The notes: generated by a model from the letters alone, not told the origin. Shown: positions 32,750-45,000, numbered from the stretch's first letter. The stretch: DNA of 46,712 nucleotides from Dissophora ornata (GCA_025201705.1 MU616696.1:1-46712); one strand, 5' to 3'. Numbers and translations are program-made.

Positions 32750-34413
32750 ATGAACACCCCTGAGGCCAACCTTCAAAGTCTGCAGAATGTCGGGCCTGTC
32801 GGTACTCAGCCCAAGAAGAACATCGAAATGACTTCGGGCAATGTCACTGTCCAGTCCTACGCCCAAGGTACCAGGCACACATGGACTGATAGTTAGCGCC
32901 TGGTTCTATACGCTGGGTATCTTCCAACGCTCACGCTCACACTCACACTCTCCTTCCCTTGTTTCGTACATATCCCGTATGCGCTAACCGACTTGTCCTG
33001 CATGGACAGAGTACCCGGCGCAGCGCGTCAATGGCATTTACGGCACGATGGTCAACGCCTTTGGCAGCTGTATCGGTGCTATGGGGATGGTAAGCCTGAA
33101 ATACCACACAGGCCCTACATCACTTCATCGTGTGTGAACGGATACTGACCACTCTTTTGTAACGTTGTTGAAAATTGCGGACAAACTAGATCCCGTGCTG
33201 TATTTGGTACGCACACACTCCCTTCGTTTTGTTGCAACAGCTACAAGCTCGCCAAAGAGCTAACATTTCGTGTCTTTCGTGTCTTTTTATGCTTATTTGC
33301 TACATCGCTGGTTGTACCTGAAGCTGCCCAAACCCGTAAGTTGGCATTTTTTTTTCCAACAATGGCAGAAAGGTCTGGGCTTCCCGTCACCCCACCGCGC
33401 ACGTAGCTAATGTCTCAACCCCTCACACAGATACAAGACCATTGAACAGGGAACGATTGGTTTAGTGACCAGGTTTGGCCGCTACTACAAGACCGTCGAC
33501 CCTGGTCTAATCCGCCTGAACCCCTACACCGAAGCTGTTTACAAAATTGACATGCGCGTCCAAATTTCCCACATTCCCAACCAGGTCATTATGACCAAGG
33601 ATAATGTCAATGTTCATATCGACTCGATCATCTACTGGCATATCATTGACCCGTACCAGGCATCGTATGGTATCACGGATGTTCGCCAGGCATTGGTCGA
33701 GAGAACAAAGACGACGTTGCGACAGGTCTTGGGTGCAAGACTTCTCCAGGAGATCATTGAGAACAGGGAGTTACTGGCACATGAAATCCAGACCATCATT
33801 GACGTGCCTGCGCACTCGTGGGGTGTCACTGTAAGTGCTTGGAACAATGCACGCCTTAGTAGAACCTTTGACAGCTTAGCCAGAATAACTCAATTATTAT
33901 TATTATTATCATTTTATGCCCTAGGTCGAAAGCATCCTTATTAAGGATATCCAGTTCTCAAAGAGTCTGCAAGAGTCGCTCTCGTCTGCCGCCCAGGCCA
34001 AGCGTCTGGCAGAGTCCAAGGTCATCCAGGCGCAGTCCGAAGTCGACAGTGCCAAGCTGATGCGTCAGGCCGCCGAGTGTAAGTCAATACCGGACCAATT
34101 GCTGCGTCCTGATTTTCTCAACATGACGCCCCACTACTTTTATATTAATTATCTTTATTGCTGCCTTCGAACAGTCCTGAACACACCTGCGGCCATGCAG
34201 ATCCGATACCTTGAGTCAATGGCCGCCATGGCTCGCCACAGTGGCCAAAAGACCATTTTCATGCCCACGTCTGACGATGAACGAACACACTTTCATCCAT
34301 CGTCCAGTGCAGGAGATCCTGGCGCGCCTGCGTACTCGATGCCCTCAGTCTCGGTCGCAGGCGCCAGTGGCAGCCAACAGACCCTGTCTTACAAGCATAC
34401 CGGCAGAGTGTAA
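32750..34413 (+). CDS. Stomatin-like SPFH/Band 7 membrane protein
   Basis: Peripheral or hairpin membrane scaffold of the stomatin/prohibitin superfamily. Seven exons: 32750-32867, 33010-33089, 33190-33206 (17 nt), 33324-33335 (12 nt), 33431-33830, 33925-34078 and 34175-34413; all close in frame, 339 residues. Residues about 67-75 read IPCCICCPN, a Cys cluster likely to be palmitoylated, encoded by the two microexons. The Band 7 core follows: QGTIGLVTRFGRYYKTVDPG, VQISHIPNQVIMTKDNVNVH, IDSIIYWHIIDPYQASYGI, LRQVLGARLLQEIIENRE. Then comes the Ala/Glu/Gln helix typical of stomatins (AAQAKRLAESKVIQAQSEVD) and the oligomerisation segment AAMQIRYLESMAAMA. The C-terminus is Ser/Pro-rich. The preserved family order supports both microexons. 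Confidence 0.92.
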
Positions 34414-34620
34414 TACTCTTCTCTCGAGGTTGTTTAAGAAGTAGCTGTAATTTTTAAGTATTTAGTGACAATGAACACAAGCAGATAGTCTGTTTGCGTT
34501 GACCATAATATACCACCCTTTTGTAGCAAAGACGTAGCCATCGTTCACTACCGATGGTTATGTGGAATGGTCGATTGGTGTAGCCAGTTCGGTGTTTACT
34601 TCTCCAACTAGCGATATCGT

Positions 34621-34851
34621 TCATGCGAGGGCAGCTTCTCTGAAATCAGGGTCATCCAACAATGCCACGGTGTACAGCTGGAGTTGCGGCTTGTTTCCAG
34701 AGTCGGTGCACTAAATCTTTTGCACTCCTTGACTCCTATGACGCAGGCCACAACGTTGGTAATATATCTCACTTGTCAAAATGATACCGTTCACTTGCAC
34801 AAAAAAAGCGGCGGAGACGAGGCAAGCAACGACAATGAGCCGCTGGAACAT
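34621..34851 (-). CDS. Doubtful small secreted peptide (two exons)
   Basis: Tentative. The minus strand from 34851 encodes MFQRLIVVACLVSAAFFVQ, a good signal-peptide-like start. With a GTGAAC donor at 34794 and a TTTAG acceptor ending at 34711 (84-nt intron), it continues in frame as CTDSGNKPQLQLYTVALLDD and stops at 34621, giving 48 residues. No branch-point motif stands out, the donor is weak and no family is recognised. Without splicing the frame reads on for about 25 residues beyond the donor to a stop at 34711. It lies between two larger genes in otherwise empty DNA. Confidence 0.22.
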
Positions 34852-35170
34852 TTTCTTTGCCGGTGATCTTGCGCTTGACTTGGGTAACTCGTAAAGATCG
34901 GCGGCGTGGGGAGGGGGAGTATGTTTGTCAAAAGAATAGACAGTTAAGACTTTTGGATTGCTTGTTTGTATGTAGACTGTGCAATGCCTGGAAAGCTTGG
35001 TATTGTTGTGGAGTGTTTTCATTTTTGTCTGGAATGGGGTTTCCAGTCGATTTATTCTTCGGTCGACTTTACGAAAGTCTCTTTTTGTGAGTTGGCGGGG
35101 TCTGAAACGCCATGAAGATCCTTTGGAAGCAGATCCGCTAGCCCAGTCGACTGGTCAGGGTCTAGAGCTG

Positions 35171-35205
<35 letters not shown>

Positions 35206-36441
35206 TCCGTCGGCCGGAAACCCAAATCTGGAGATTTTCTATGGATGTTTCTTTGTTGGAACGTTCCCCAAACTTCTCTGTTCCAGTGCTGCAATTGGTG
35301 AATGCCAACCCTTTGCATTGTTTGCCGTTCAATTACATCCTTTCTAGACTACAGAATATTTGCGATATGCAATGAGATTACCAAAGAGAGATCGATACAT
35401 TTTCCTTGCTCCTCATCTCCCTATCCTTGACATAAGATTCCCGATCTTACCGTACGCCATATTTTCACCAAAACCTGCCCCATCCAGGTAGCCACTTGCG
35501 TGCATAGATTGATAGGAAAGCGCTTGAATTTCTTCGAGCATTCTTCATGTAATAACTCCTATCCAACGCGTTTTCGAGATTAAATTTAGTGTTGGCGCGT
35601 GAAAATGGCCTGTGCGTACGTACTATGGAGAGATCATCTCCATGGTTGTTTTGACATGTCATTTCATGAAGAAAATTTGTGGCCGTAAAATCTATCCGAA
35701 ATAATGTAGCTTGATATTATTGTCGTCGATCGAAACTGGGACACATCTGCAGGTGGATTTTGCCCAGAGGTGTTGTGATGGCGTTACAACACTGGCCTCT
35801 GTTGTACCGCAGTTTGATGTTGCTGCATTGTTGTCTTGCCAGTGTTCGTGTTCCATGCGGACATTTTATGCTGGTAAATGGCTCGGGAACAAGATCTCGA
35901 AGATGGATTTGACATTAACGTACAATACTGAAAGTGTAGAGAGCTTTTGGTCTTTGACCATCTGGACCGACATTCTCCTTTCCTCTGCCTTGTCGCATGT
36001 TTATCAAAGACTCGTGAGCAAGAAGGAGCAACGACTGAAGGCAATGCGTCACCTCCACCCTTGTGGCTCGTCTAAACATACATGCATGTTCACATGTTTT
36101 CATGCCAAGCACGCATATCGCCTGCAATATCAATGCAGGGCACAATCTGCACGCTGAACAAAGTCGTTGTGTGCATGGTCGATACTAGACCCTCACCAGA
36201 ATAACACAAACCATGATTGGAAAGTGTGACGAATACCGCTCAAGACCAAGGAACACTCATTGGGAGGCGGAATGCTGGGTGATTGCCAATGCTGAGGACA
36301 GGGGGCGTAAACATATGCTGAAATGCGACAGCATTCAGCACAGCCAATAGTACGGTTCGCTTGTAAGATCGCAGTGTTTATTTCAGCATCCCACAAGGGT
36401 GGGCACTATAGGGAAGGGTTAAAGCGGGGGTCTTGAGCGGT
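34852..36441. other. Intergenic region, apparently gene-poor
   Basis: About 1.6 kb between the doubtful peptide and the second F-box gene's 3' end. Apart from a CA microsatellite I see nothing I can support. A 148-codon plus-strand frame at 35711-36157 has no family features or codon pattern like its neighbours. No tRNA cloverleaf was recognised. Confidence 0.45.
35175..35204. repeat. (CA)n microsatellite
   Basis: Fifteen consecutive CA dinucleotides in intergenic DNA. Confidence 0.9.
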
Positions 36442-38064
36442 TTACATTTCTACGACATCGATGTCCAAGGCTGGGCTTTTAATGCTGAGGATTTCTTTTT
36501 TCTCTTCAACAGTGGCTTTCATCCCGAGCCATCTCAGGGCCGTGAGCTGAGGAAGAAGCTGCATTAAACATCTGGCAGAAGGTCCTGCACACCATGTTAG
36601 ATTCAGTCTCTGTAATTGTTTTACTAAGGGGAGTAAAACCCCTTCAAGTGCAGAGTCTGGCAACGCCCAATAGCCTGACAGCTCCAGGCGACGTAGGGAA
36701 GAGGAGACGCACGCAAGCTGGCTTGCCTTTTGAAGTGCATCCCAGTCATCAGGAATTACTCGGCCAATGTTCAGGCGAAGCTCTGAGAGAACGGGACAGT
36801 GTCGCAGAGAAACCAAGTCAAAGTACACAGCAATCGTTCCCTCGAGTTCGAGGCACGAAAGACGAGGCAGCATCCAGTCCCATGCCAGACGAAAACGTGT
36901 GGGGTCGCCAAAATTAGAGAAGCCAGAAAGTTCTTGAATTGACTCGCGGAAGCCGTCGCATGCATCCACTAGCGCAGGGACTAGAAGCTTGTCCTGACCT
37001 TGGAGACTTAGCGATGTTAGGCCGGCGTGTTGATCTGTTTTTCTCGTCTTGTGATCTGTTGCTGCGTCCATTTGTCGGACGCGAGTTGCCGCCCAAGAAA
37101 ATATATCTTGGTGAAAGACAGACATCCGAAGGGTCCGGAGTTGTGGAAGCGTGGAAAGGATGGCTGGATCCAAGGCGGAGGTTAATGGAGGGGTGGAACG
37201 TCGCATGAGAAGGGTGCAACAGTCTTGGAGCGGAAACTGGTCCAAGTAATGGTCAGCATTATACCAATGCGCAACATCTACAACGCGAGGATTGACCATG
37301 GCAATGATCAGACTTGATAGATCAGACCGATCTGAAGCCGAGGGAACGATCTGGATTTCCTGGAGCGTCGAAAACTGCTGTCGATGTGCTTGAATAAAGA
37401 TCTGCGCGCCTGTAAGATCTTCCCTGAGCTTCCTTTTCAAGAGTTCCAGGCGGACAAGCCGTGAGAGCTGATTGACCAGGGGCTGCAGGATAGAAATGTT
37501 GTGCGTCGAAAAGCTAATGATGTGGATATTTTGAGGCGAATGGCTCACCAAGGCTAGGTGAATCTTGGCATGCACTTGGACGAGGTCGTAGGGACGGTTC
37601 TCTCGCGATTTTGACTGGGAATGGGCAGGCGCTACGGCTGCCTCATCTGCAATAGCGATCCCATCAAGAGATTCCTGAGTGTCGGCAGAAGCCGGGCTCC
37701 GACGACCCGAGGGAAGGGCCAAGGCCATGATGTTGAGAAGAAGCCTTTCCGAGTGGAAAGTGTAAAGGGAGAGATAGTCGATCGTAGGCATTCTCGCAAG
37801 AGGAAGCGTGCCTCCTGTGCGATAGATCGGAAGAAGCTGGAGGGTGCCAAACGAGATGGCGAGGAGAAGGCGCAGAGCTCTTGCCTGCCGCTGTTTGACA
37901 TGATGCAATTGTGCATCGACATAGTGGAGAGGGTTCTGGTAAAGAATCGGGGATACAAGACGGAAGAAGGTTTTGCTGGTGAGCAGCAGAGAATGCAGGG
38001 ACTGGGGATCGGTCGAGACAAAGGACAGCAGGTGCAACAGGCACTCTTCTGGCAGGGTGTCCAT
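36442..38064 (-). CDS. F-box protein with leucine-rich C-terminal region
   Basis: Putative SCF ubiquitin-ligase substrate receptor. Single exon, 540 residues. The F-box is at the very start: MDTLPEECLLHLLSFVSTDP followed by LHSLLLTSKTFFRLVSPILY, the LPxE-x-x-x-x-IL and S-K-x-F-x-R-L pattern. Leucine-rich strands are scattered later (LVRLELLKRKL, LTSLSLQGQDKLL, LSCLELEGTIAVYF, LRRLELSGYWALPDSALEGV, LQRLNLTWCAG, LTALRWLGMKATVEE), most regular near the C-terminus. It is not a close copy of the F-box gene at 22441-23661. The upstream region is shared divergently with the Atg4 gene. Confidence 0.8.
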   Translation of the reverse strand: MDTLPEECLLHLLSFVSTDPQSLHSLLLTSKTFFRLVSPILYQNPLHYVDAQLHHVKQRQARALRLLLAISFGTLQLLPIYRTGGTLPLARMPTIDYLSLYTFHSERLLLNIMALALPSGRRSPASADTQESLDGIAIADEAAVAPAHSQSKSRENRPYDLVQVHAKIHLALVSHSPQNIHIISFSTHNISILQPLVNQLSRLVRLELLKRKLREDLTGAQIFIQAHRQQFSTLQEIQIVPSASDRSDLSSLIIAMVNPRVVDVAHWYNADHYLDQFPLQDCCTLLMRRSTPPLTSALDPAILSTLPQLRTLRMSVFHQDIFSWAATRVRQMDAATDHKTRKTDQHAGLTSLSLQGQDKLLVPALVDACDGFRESIQELSGFSNFGDPTRFRLAWDWMLPRLSCLELEGTIAVYFDLVSLRHCPVLSELRLNIGRVIPDDWDALQKASQLACVSSSLRRLELSGYWALPDSALEGVLLPLVKQLQRLNLTWCAGPSARCLMQLLPQLTALRWLGMKATVEEKKEILSIKSPALDIDVVEM

Positions 38065-39055
38065 GTCCTGGGCGTACGGCTGTTTGTAAAGGGTGAAGGG
38101 GACGAGAAGGCGACGAGAAGGCGAGGAGGACGATAAAAGGAGCAGGGCACGTTTGAAGACTTGAAGACAGATGAATATATAGATGAGCGCAGCGGAATGG
38201 GATGGAGATGATTACGATGCAGGTTGGATGGAGCTGCAGGGAGGAAGAGCAGTGATCAGTGCTGCGATGCAGTGAGACGTGATGTGGTGGATGTGCGTGG
38301 CAGGTGGACAGAGCTGCACTCCGCACAGGGGGAGCGAACACAGCCCCAGGACGCGACTCCCCAAGTCTCGGGCGGACATTGGTGAGTCGGGGCGGTCCCA
38401 TCCTGAGTGGCCCGTGTGCATTCAAGGGGGGGGGGGGCAATCAAGGGAGGAGAGGGGGCCTGCTTTTTGATTGCTGGATATGCTAGTAATATTGGACATT
38501 TACATTATTGCATTCAGGATTGCTCACCGGGCTAATTCTTTCGGGCCAGGGTGGTGGAAATGGCCGAGGTATCATGGGCATATTGCCACCATGGCCAGTG
38601 GCCAATGTATATGTATGTGCGCGCGCGTGTGTTTTTGCGTTGCTTGCAACATGTCTTGCTTGCTTACATGTTCTTGCTTTGTTGTTCCCTTCCTCCTCCC
38701 TTGTTCCATCATCTCTTTCTTTCTTGCATCGTCCCCCCCTCCCCTCTTCTTTCTTGGCCGTTGCAACGTTCCATGCGGACATCCATCCGCCTTACATTCA
38801 ACCATCCTGCACTCTCGTTTTCCCCCTCTCCTCCTCTCCTCTCCCGCTCTTTCTTTCTCTGCCTCTTTCTTTCTGCGTCTGCGGTATGTTCCCTTGTCCT
38901 GTCTAGTCTACACTCAACAGACTCAACTCACTCAACTCACTCAACATACTCATCAAGCTCACCGCACTCACCACACTCATCGAGCTCGCAAACGTTCCTC
39001 CATCTAACCTTTGCCAACTGTCCCACCCGCTCTTCCAGCATCCTCTTATTCGCCT
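38065..39055. other. Divergent intergenic region with a 12-base G run
   Basis: About 1 kb between the F-box start (-) and the Atg4 start (+). It contains a G run at 38426-38437, a CT-rich leader at about 38700-38880, and ACTCAACTC-type short repeats at about 38915-38990 (CTCAACTCACTCAACTCACT), directly before the plus-strand gene. Open frames here are low-complexity leader sequence. No gene is supported. Confidence 0.5.
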
Positions 39056-42000
39056 ATGGAGCCCTTCCAGCCCTTAGCTACACCAAACTACGCGCCGCCT
39101 CCACCATCGTTCAAGAGAACCAGGAGTCAAAATACGTTACAGGACCCGACACGCCACTTCATGTCCGTCAGTGGCCCGAGTCTGCCTCACCACGGACTGT
39201 CACTCGATGGCGCAAATCCCTTCCACAGCAGCAGAGCAACCTCTGCCTTCGCCACCATGCAAAAGGTATATCAATCCGAGGATGACATTGGCTTCTGGTC
39301 CACGCTTTATTCTCAGCACGATGTCCACATGCGGCAGGATTATCAGGGCTCACAAGGTGCAGTAACCGCCCTCGGCTCGATGTCGTCAACAACGCAAGCA
39401 CCAAGCAGCCACGGAGCGATCAAAGTCTGGCAGGTCTTGACAAAATCTGTGCTCGAAGATCCCAATGGCAACAGCTCGCCACAGCAACGGCTACCGCTCT
39501 CGCAGCAGAATGCCCATCGACAGCCACTGATCCATTTTGAGCGGCTCCCTATCAAGGTACAGACCTCAGCGTCGGCACTGTCGTCACATGGAAGACCCTT
39601 CTCGGTCGTGTTCTTCTTCACGGTAGAATCCGCCCCGACAACGCTTTGGTATCTCGAGTCTGCGTTTACACAGTCAGCGACGGTCCACGAGCATATGGAA
39701 TTAATGGGCACCTACCAACCCAACGATCCATCAGATCCTTTGTCCTTTTACATTTACGAGACGCATACATTCAGCATTGTTCAGCCAACTCATGAGGACA
39801 CTATGCTGGAGATCCGGGTGCAGAACCCTGCTGGAATGGTCTACGCCGAATTCTCTTATACATTCATCAAGGACTTCGTGCAAGGAACCTCGTCCCCAAC
39901 CTCGTCTTCTCTATCAATATCGCGTAGAGGTGTTAGTGCCAGCAGCAGTAGTAACGGCAGCGACATCGCAAGAGCCATGGACTGCCAAAAGAATCAAGAG
40001 CAGTTCAGAGCACCATCGTCACCAGCGCAATATAAGCCTGCCTCGCCGCCTATACAATCTCCACGGGGGAGTTACGACGTGGTTGAGCCGGACTCGCCAG
40101 GGTCGTCGTACTACTCTCCGCACCAACCGCATGTTCCTCGCCAATTTTCTGCTGAGGATAGCAACACCGCTTTCTCCACGGATACTTCATCGCACGGCCA
40201 TATTGTGAGCCAATCCAGCACACAGACGTCCATGCCCACGCTCGTACAATCTCACCTCGAATACGACTCAGGAGACGATGAAGGATCGGATGAACTGTTT
40301 GACACAAGTGACTTTATAGAAGAGCCTGACACGGTTGAGCACTTAAAGCAGGCGACCTCCGAGATTTTTTCAAAGATGGGGTAAGTGAAAGAGATGCCTT
40401 GTCACGGGCTCCCTGTAGTTGTGAACGTAAACACCTTGTGTCTACGACAGAGAGTCGTTGTGCAGTGGCGAACAAATATGATCATAACGACAATTTTGCT
40501 TCCTGTCTTCAGATATTGGCTTTATAACACCCGAATTGTGCAGCAGTATGTCGCGCGAGAGGAGCGGAACCGCATAAAGATGGTCTTCCAAACCCAGGAT
40601 GATATCTGGATCTTGGGAGTGTGCTATAGTTTTGAAGGTATGTTCTTGTAAAAGTTGACGCATCATGGGAGCATGGTCCCTTCGTTTAGCGACTAAAATC
40701 ACCTTTATCTAATTTGTCTCATCTTCATATAACGCTGACAGTCAGTGAGTCGTCATGTTCTCTCCCAGAGGTACCACGCTCCAGAAAAATATCGACACTG
40801 CAAGCACAAATGCTTATCAGTGTCTCAGGGGAGTTGAAGACGGGTGCGTCAAATGGCCATGGCCCATTATCAGAAAATCCCCGAGACTCAAGGCGAGGAT
40901 GGGAGCGCAAAGTTGCCAGCGTCATCACCTCGCCTAGGTTCTTATCAGATAACGACGCTGTTTTCACCAACAGTGCCTCAGCTGAGGGATTGGAATCAAC
41001 CCATGGTCGGTCGCGAAGCCAGGAAAGGCACGCTGAGAAGCAGCGAGAGAAAGAACAGGCCAAGGCAAGGAAGGCCACTCTTGCCAGGGAACGCGAACTT
41101 GAACGAGAGGAGAAGGCCAAGGAGAAAGCAAGACTCAAGGAACAGGAGAAACTACAGAAACTGAAGGCGAAAATTTCACACCCTCATTTTGACAAGAACA
41201 ACATCCGTGACGGAACGAAGGATCTTTTAGATATTCTGACTAACGACTCAAGAGAGCGCAGCAGCTTACACGTACCCTTGGATAGCAGGCGCAAATCGCG
41301 CTCTGTACACGGATACCATCATGAGGAGAGATCGGATGTAGATCTAGGGCTGACATCGACATTTGGCGAGTCGAAACAAAGTGTCATCCGAAGAATGAGG
41401 TCCATCTCTATTCTTCCCAAAGTGCCGACGGCTGCGTTGGACCGCCTCAGTCAGAAGAAGGGCGGTCCTGACCCACAGACAGGAGTCTCATCTGACAAGA
41501 CTCTTCACTCTCGATCCCAGTCCATCTCTAACCTGTCTGTCTTCTCCCAGCGATCTACGGGTACATCATCTTTCACAAGCCACGACGGAATGTCCAGTTT
41601 TCGCCCTAATTCTCCACCTCCATCCTCCTCCTTGAAGAACTCTATCAGCGTCCATGGGGTCCTCGCGGTTGGTCCCAAACCAACTACCTTCTCAAAACTC
41701 TCGCACCTCAATCTCATTGAAAAAAAGCTGCCTGACCTTCCCCCTCCCAGCCCAGATGGCATGACAGATATACCCAACTACCAATACCAGGATGCAGACA
41801 TAGATGATTTCGAGGACGCCGCCTCAGCAAAAGACTCTGCGGACCGTGTGCCGCCATCGCCTACAAACTCTAAGTCCAGTCGCAGGAGGATGACAATGAT
41901 ACAAATGTTTTCCAAGGACCCAAAGCCCTCCTCCACCGGAGGCCTTGCTGTCCTCAAGACCTTCGTGAACGCGAGTAAAGCTTCTTTAAGGCCGAAGGCG

Positions 42001-45000
42001 GAGGATCTTGCACCAATATCTAGACCTCAGAGCCCTCTAAACTCGGGACTCACATCGACAACAATTTCGTTTGGAACGCAGCCGGGTACGGGTAAGGAAG
42101 GATTGTCGCATCCAAAGAAGGGAGGTGTTGCTAAGAACAAGCAGCATTGGTTCGAGCGACATCTCTCATCGAACAACCTCCCTCAGCAAATTTTCGTGGC
42201 CGCCACCGATGAACCTGTACCGTCTCTGCCCAAGGACGTTGCCCTCTCTCCGCCTGGCAGTCCATTGGCAGTCAAGACAAACGGGATGTATGGCGGGTTA
42301 CAAGAGGACCGGCGTTTGTATCGCTCACTTGAGAAAGAGCCACGTCAGACCAGATCTGGTCGCGCAAAGGACGCTACCTCTTTCGCAGACCATGTCATTT
42401 TTCCTCCACTTCCTCCAGAGTCACCGACCGAGGCATTCGTTCTGTTGGATCAGGAGCCAAACGCCTCGTCGTTATCAATGGACTATGGCCCTGAAGGATC
42501 AATACTGATCTCCGTGTCTGGCACGGGAAGCAGCTCACCATCCAATGCTCGGCCCAGCAACAGGCTTCATGATTCGCTCGACGACGAAGATCCCATGCGC
42601 CTGGAAAGCAAGCGAATCTTTGAGAAGCTTGCAGCATTTTCGAACGAGAAGGGTGAGACGGTATCGGATCTCAGGTCGGAGTGGGAATCGCTATGGCCCA
42701 GCAAACCGGACGCCGCTCGGGATACTACGCGATATACTAATCGGGAAATCAGCAACGATGTCGCAGACTTTATCCATGTCAAAAAGGCTAAGGAGAGTAG
42801 ATCGGCAGTCCCAGATCAGGAGGACTTACCCAAGCGTGAGCGTGAACGCGTCAGGAAAATCGGAAACGCCTATATAAAAATCAAGAGTCCGACACCAGGT
42901 GTTATCGCGCCTCAGCCAAAGACCCCAATTTCACTCCAGGGCCACGCTTTCCAGGCAGAGGCTGGACAGGACATGTCAACGAGCAAATCGCCCGAGGAAT
43001 CCACGGCAAGTTTTGATGAGAAACCCTCCTCGATCAAGAGTCGCTTTCTCGAGGTTCATACAGCTCCTCCGTTGGAAAACTCTCCGCCATCTCCTACTTC
43101 CTCTTTGAGCCGTACCTGGCGAACCAAACAGCAGCCGCTTTTAGTATCATCGTCAACATCGACATCCTCCCACTCAGGCAGCGCTCAACATGGCTCAGAA
43201 ACGGCGAAAGATGACGCTTTCACTGATGAAAAGGCGGGCATGAATCCAGACATGTGGCGTAAGAAGAATATGTCTTCGCCATCGGGCCAGGTATCATCTA
43301 CACAGAGCACACTGGACAAACATGGATCGGAAGTTGCTCTCTCGACAAATCAGAACACACTTCTGCAGTTTATGTGTGATTTTCAGACAAGGCTCTGGTT
43401 CACATACCGAAAGGACATATCGCGAATCGAGCCGTCTGTATACACTTCGGATGCAGGATGGGGCTGCATGATGCGAACTGGACAAAGTTTGCTGGCACAG
43501 GCATTTGTTCACATTCTTCTGGGCCGAGGTAAGGATCATGGTTATTAGCTAATATGTGCACGCTTTGAAATAACATTGTTCCTTGAACTGGCGAGAACTA
43601 ACGAGAACATCCGCTTGTCGTATTTTCATAGACTGGCGCGCTCACCTCCCACCAAGTGAAGAAAGTGCTCAGAAATATCACACTATACTGGGGTGGTTTG
43701 CAGATGAACCCGATCGACACTACAGCATTCATAATATTGCCCGGTCAGGTCAAAATCAGGACAAAAAGGTGGGCGACTGGTTTGGACCTTCTACTGTTGC
43801 ACACGCTCTGAGGTAAGTCGAAATGCTTTACGTAGGGTTCTGATGGTAAGAATGATATCGCACTCTTTCTGAAAATGTTTTATTTCCTCTGTCATTTCTT
43901 TAGACGCCTCTCTCAGCGACATACGGACTGTCCTGTTACTATCATGGTTCCGATGGACAACTCAATCCGAGCTTCAGATATCGCCCATGCTGCGTGTGGG
44001 ACACGAGGCGGTATTGGGGCAATGGGTGTGGACCTGCAGGGACAGGAAAAGTGGAAACCTGTTGTGCTGCTATTGCCTGCTAGGTTTGGATTGGAAAAGC
44101 TAACGGAGAGATACTGCGTCAATTTGAAGCGGCTTTACCAGCTTCCTCAATTCCTTGGTATTGCGGGTGGGCGGCCTGCCCGATCGCTGTATTTTGTAGC
44201 GTGTCAAGGTATAGTTGGAGAACACGCTCAACCTGAGTTCCCATAGCAATTGCTGGAATGATCATGGACCTGACTGAGGTTTCTCTGTTACTCTAGGCAA
44301 CGAGTTGTTTTATATGGATCCTCACTTTGTCAAGTCTCGTTCATCTCAAGAAGAACTATCCAGTTACCCGTCGATGGTAAGATGCAAGAAATCATTTTGG
44401 ACCATCTCGTTTCCGAGAAAGGAATTGCTCAAAGAGATTTTGCATGTCAGTATTTGGGCGAATCTCTCTGACTTTCGAGCCTATATTTGAGTGAATCATA
44501 GAGCTATCATTGCAGCGTCGTTCGCACAATGGACATCATGGAGTTGGATCCCTCGATGATGCTCGGATTCGTTATTCAGTCATTGAATGACCTGGCGGAT
44601 CTATTTATCCGTCTGAAACGCGATATGGAAAAGGGATACCCGCTCTTGACAATTTTGGAGGATATTCCGCTGAAGATTCATGAAGCCGACCGGAAGCAAG
44701 AACCAGCCATCATCGCGCCAGCAGACAGTCGACCAGTGGCGATGGCTCCTATATCTGCAACTAATGGTGGAGCGGAGAGGTTGGTCATTCCAGAAGCGGC
44801 AACCCAAGCCGCAGAGCCCATCGCTGAAAAGATACTCCCATCAGTCTTGGGACTTGGTCTTGGACAGGAGAATGCACTCGACCTAGGGCTAGAGCAGGGA
44901 GAGTTATTCGGCCCAAGCTCTGAACAGGAAAAGAAGATGGATCGTGAACGCAAAGAGGCTGCTAATATAGACTACGAGCAGAAGTACTTCGTTAGACGAG

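Noticed and set aside
35711..36157. 148-codon plus-strand frame in gene-poor DNA
   Set aside because: No signal peptide, domain or splice context; its length is not unusual for chance in 2 kb.
37664..38440. 258-codon minus-strand frame overlapping the start of the second F-box gene
   Set aside because: Same strand, different frame from a recognisable F-box; Ser/Pro/His-rich composition with no domain. Treated as a shadow plus leader.
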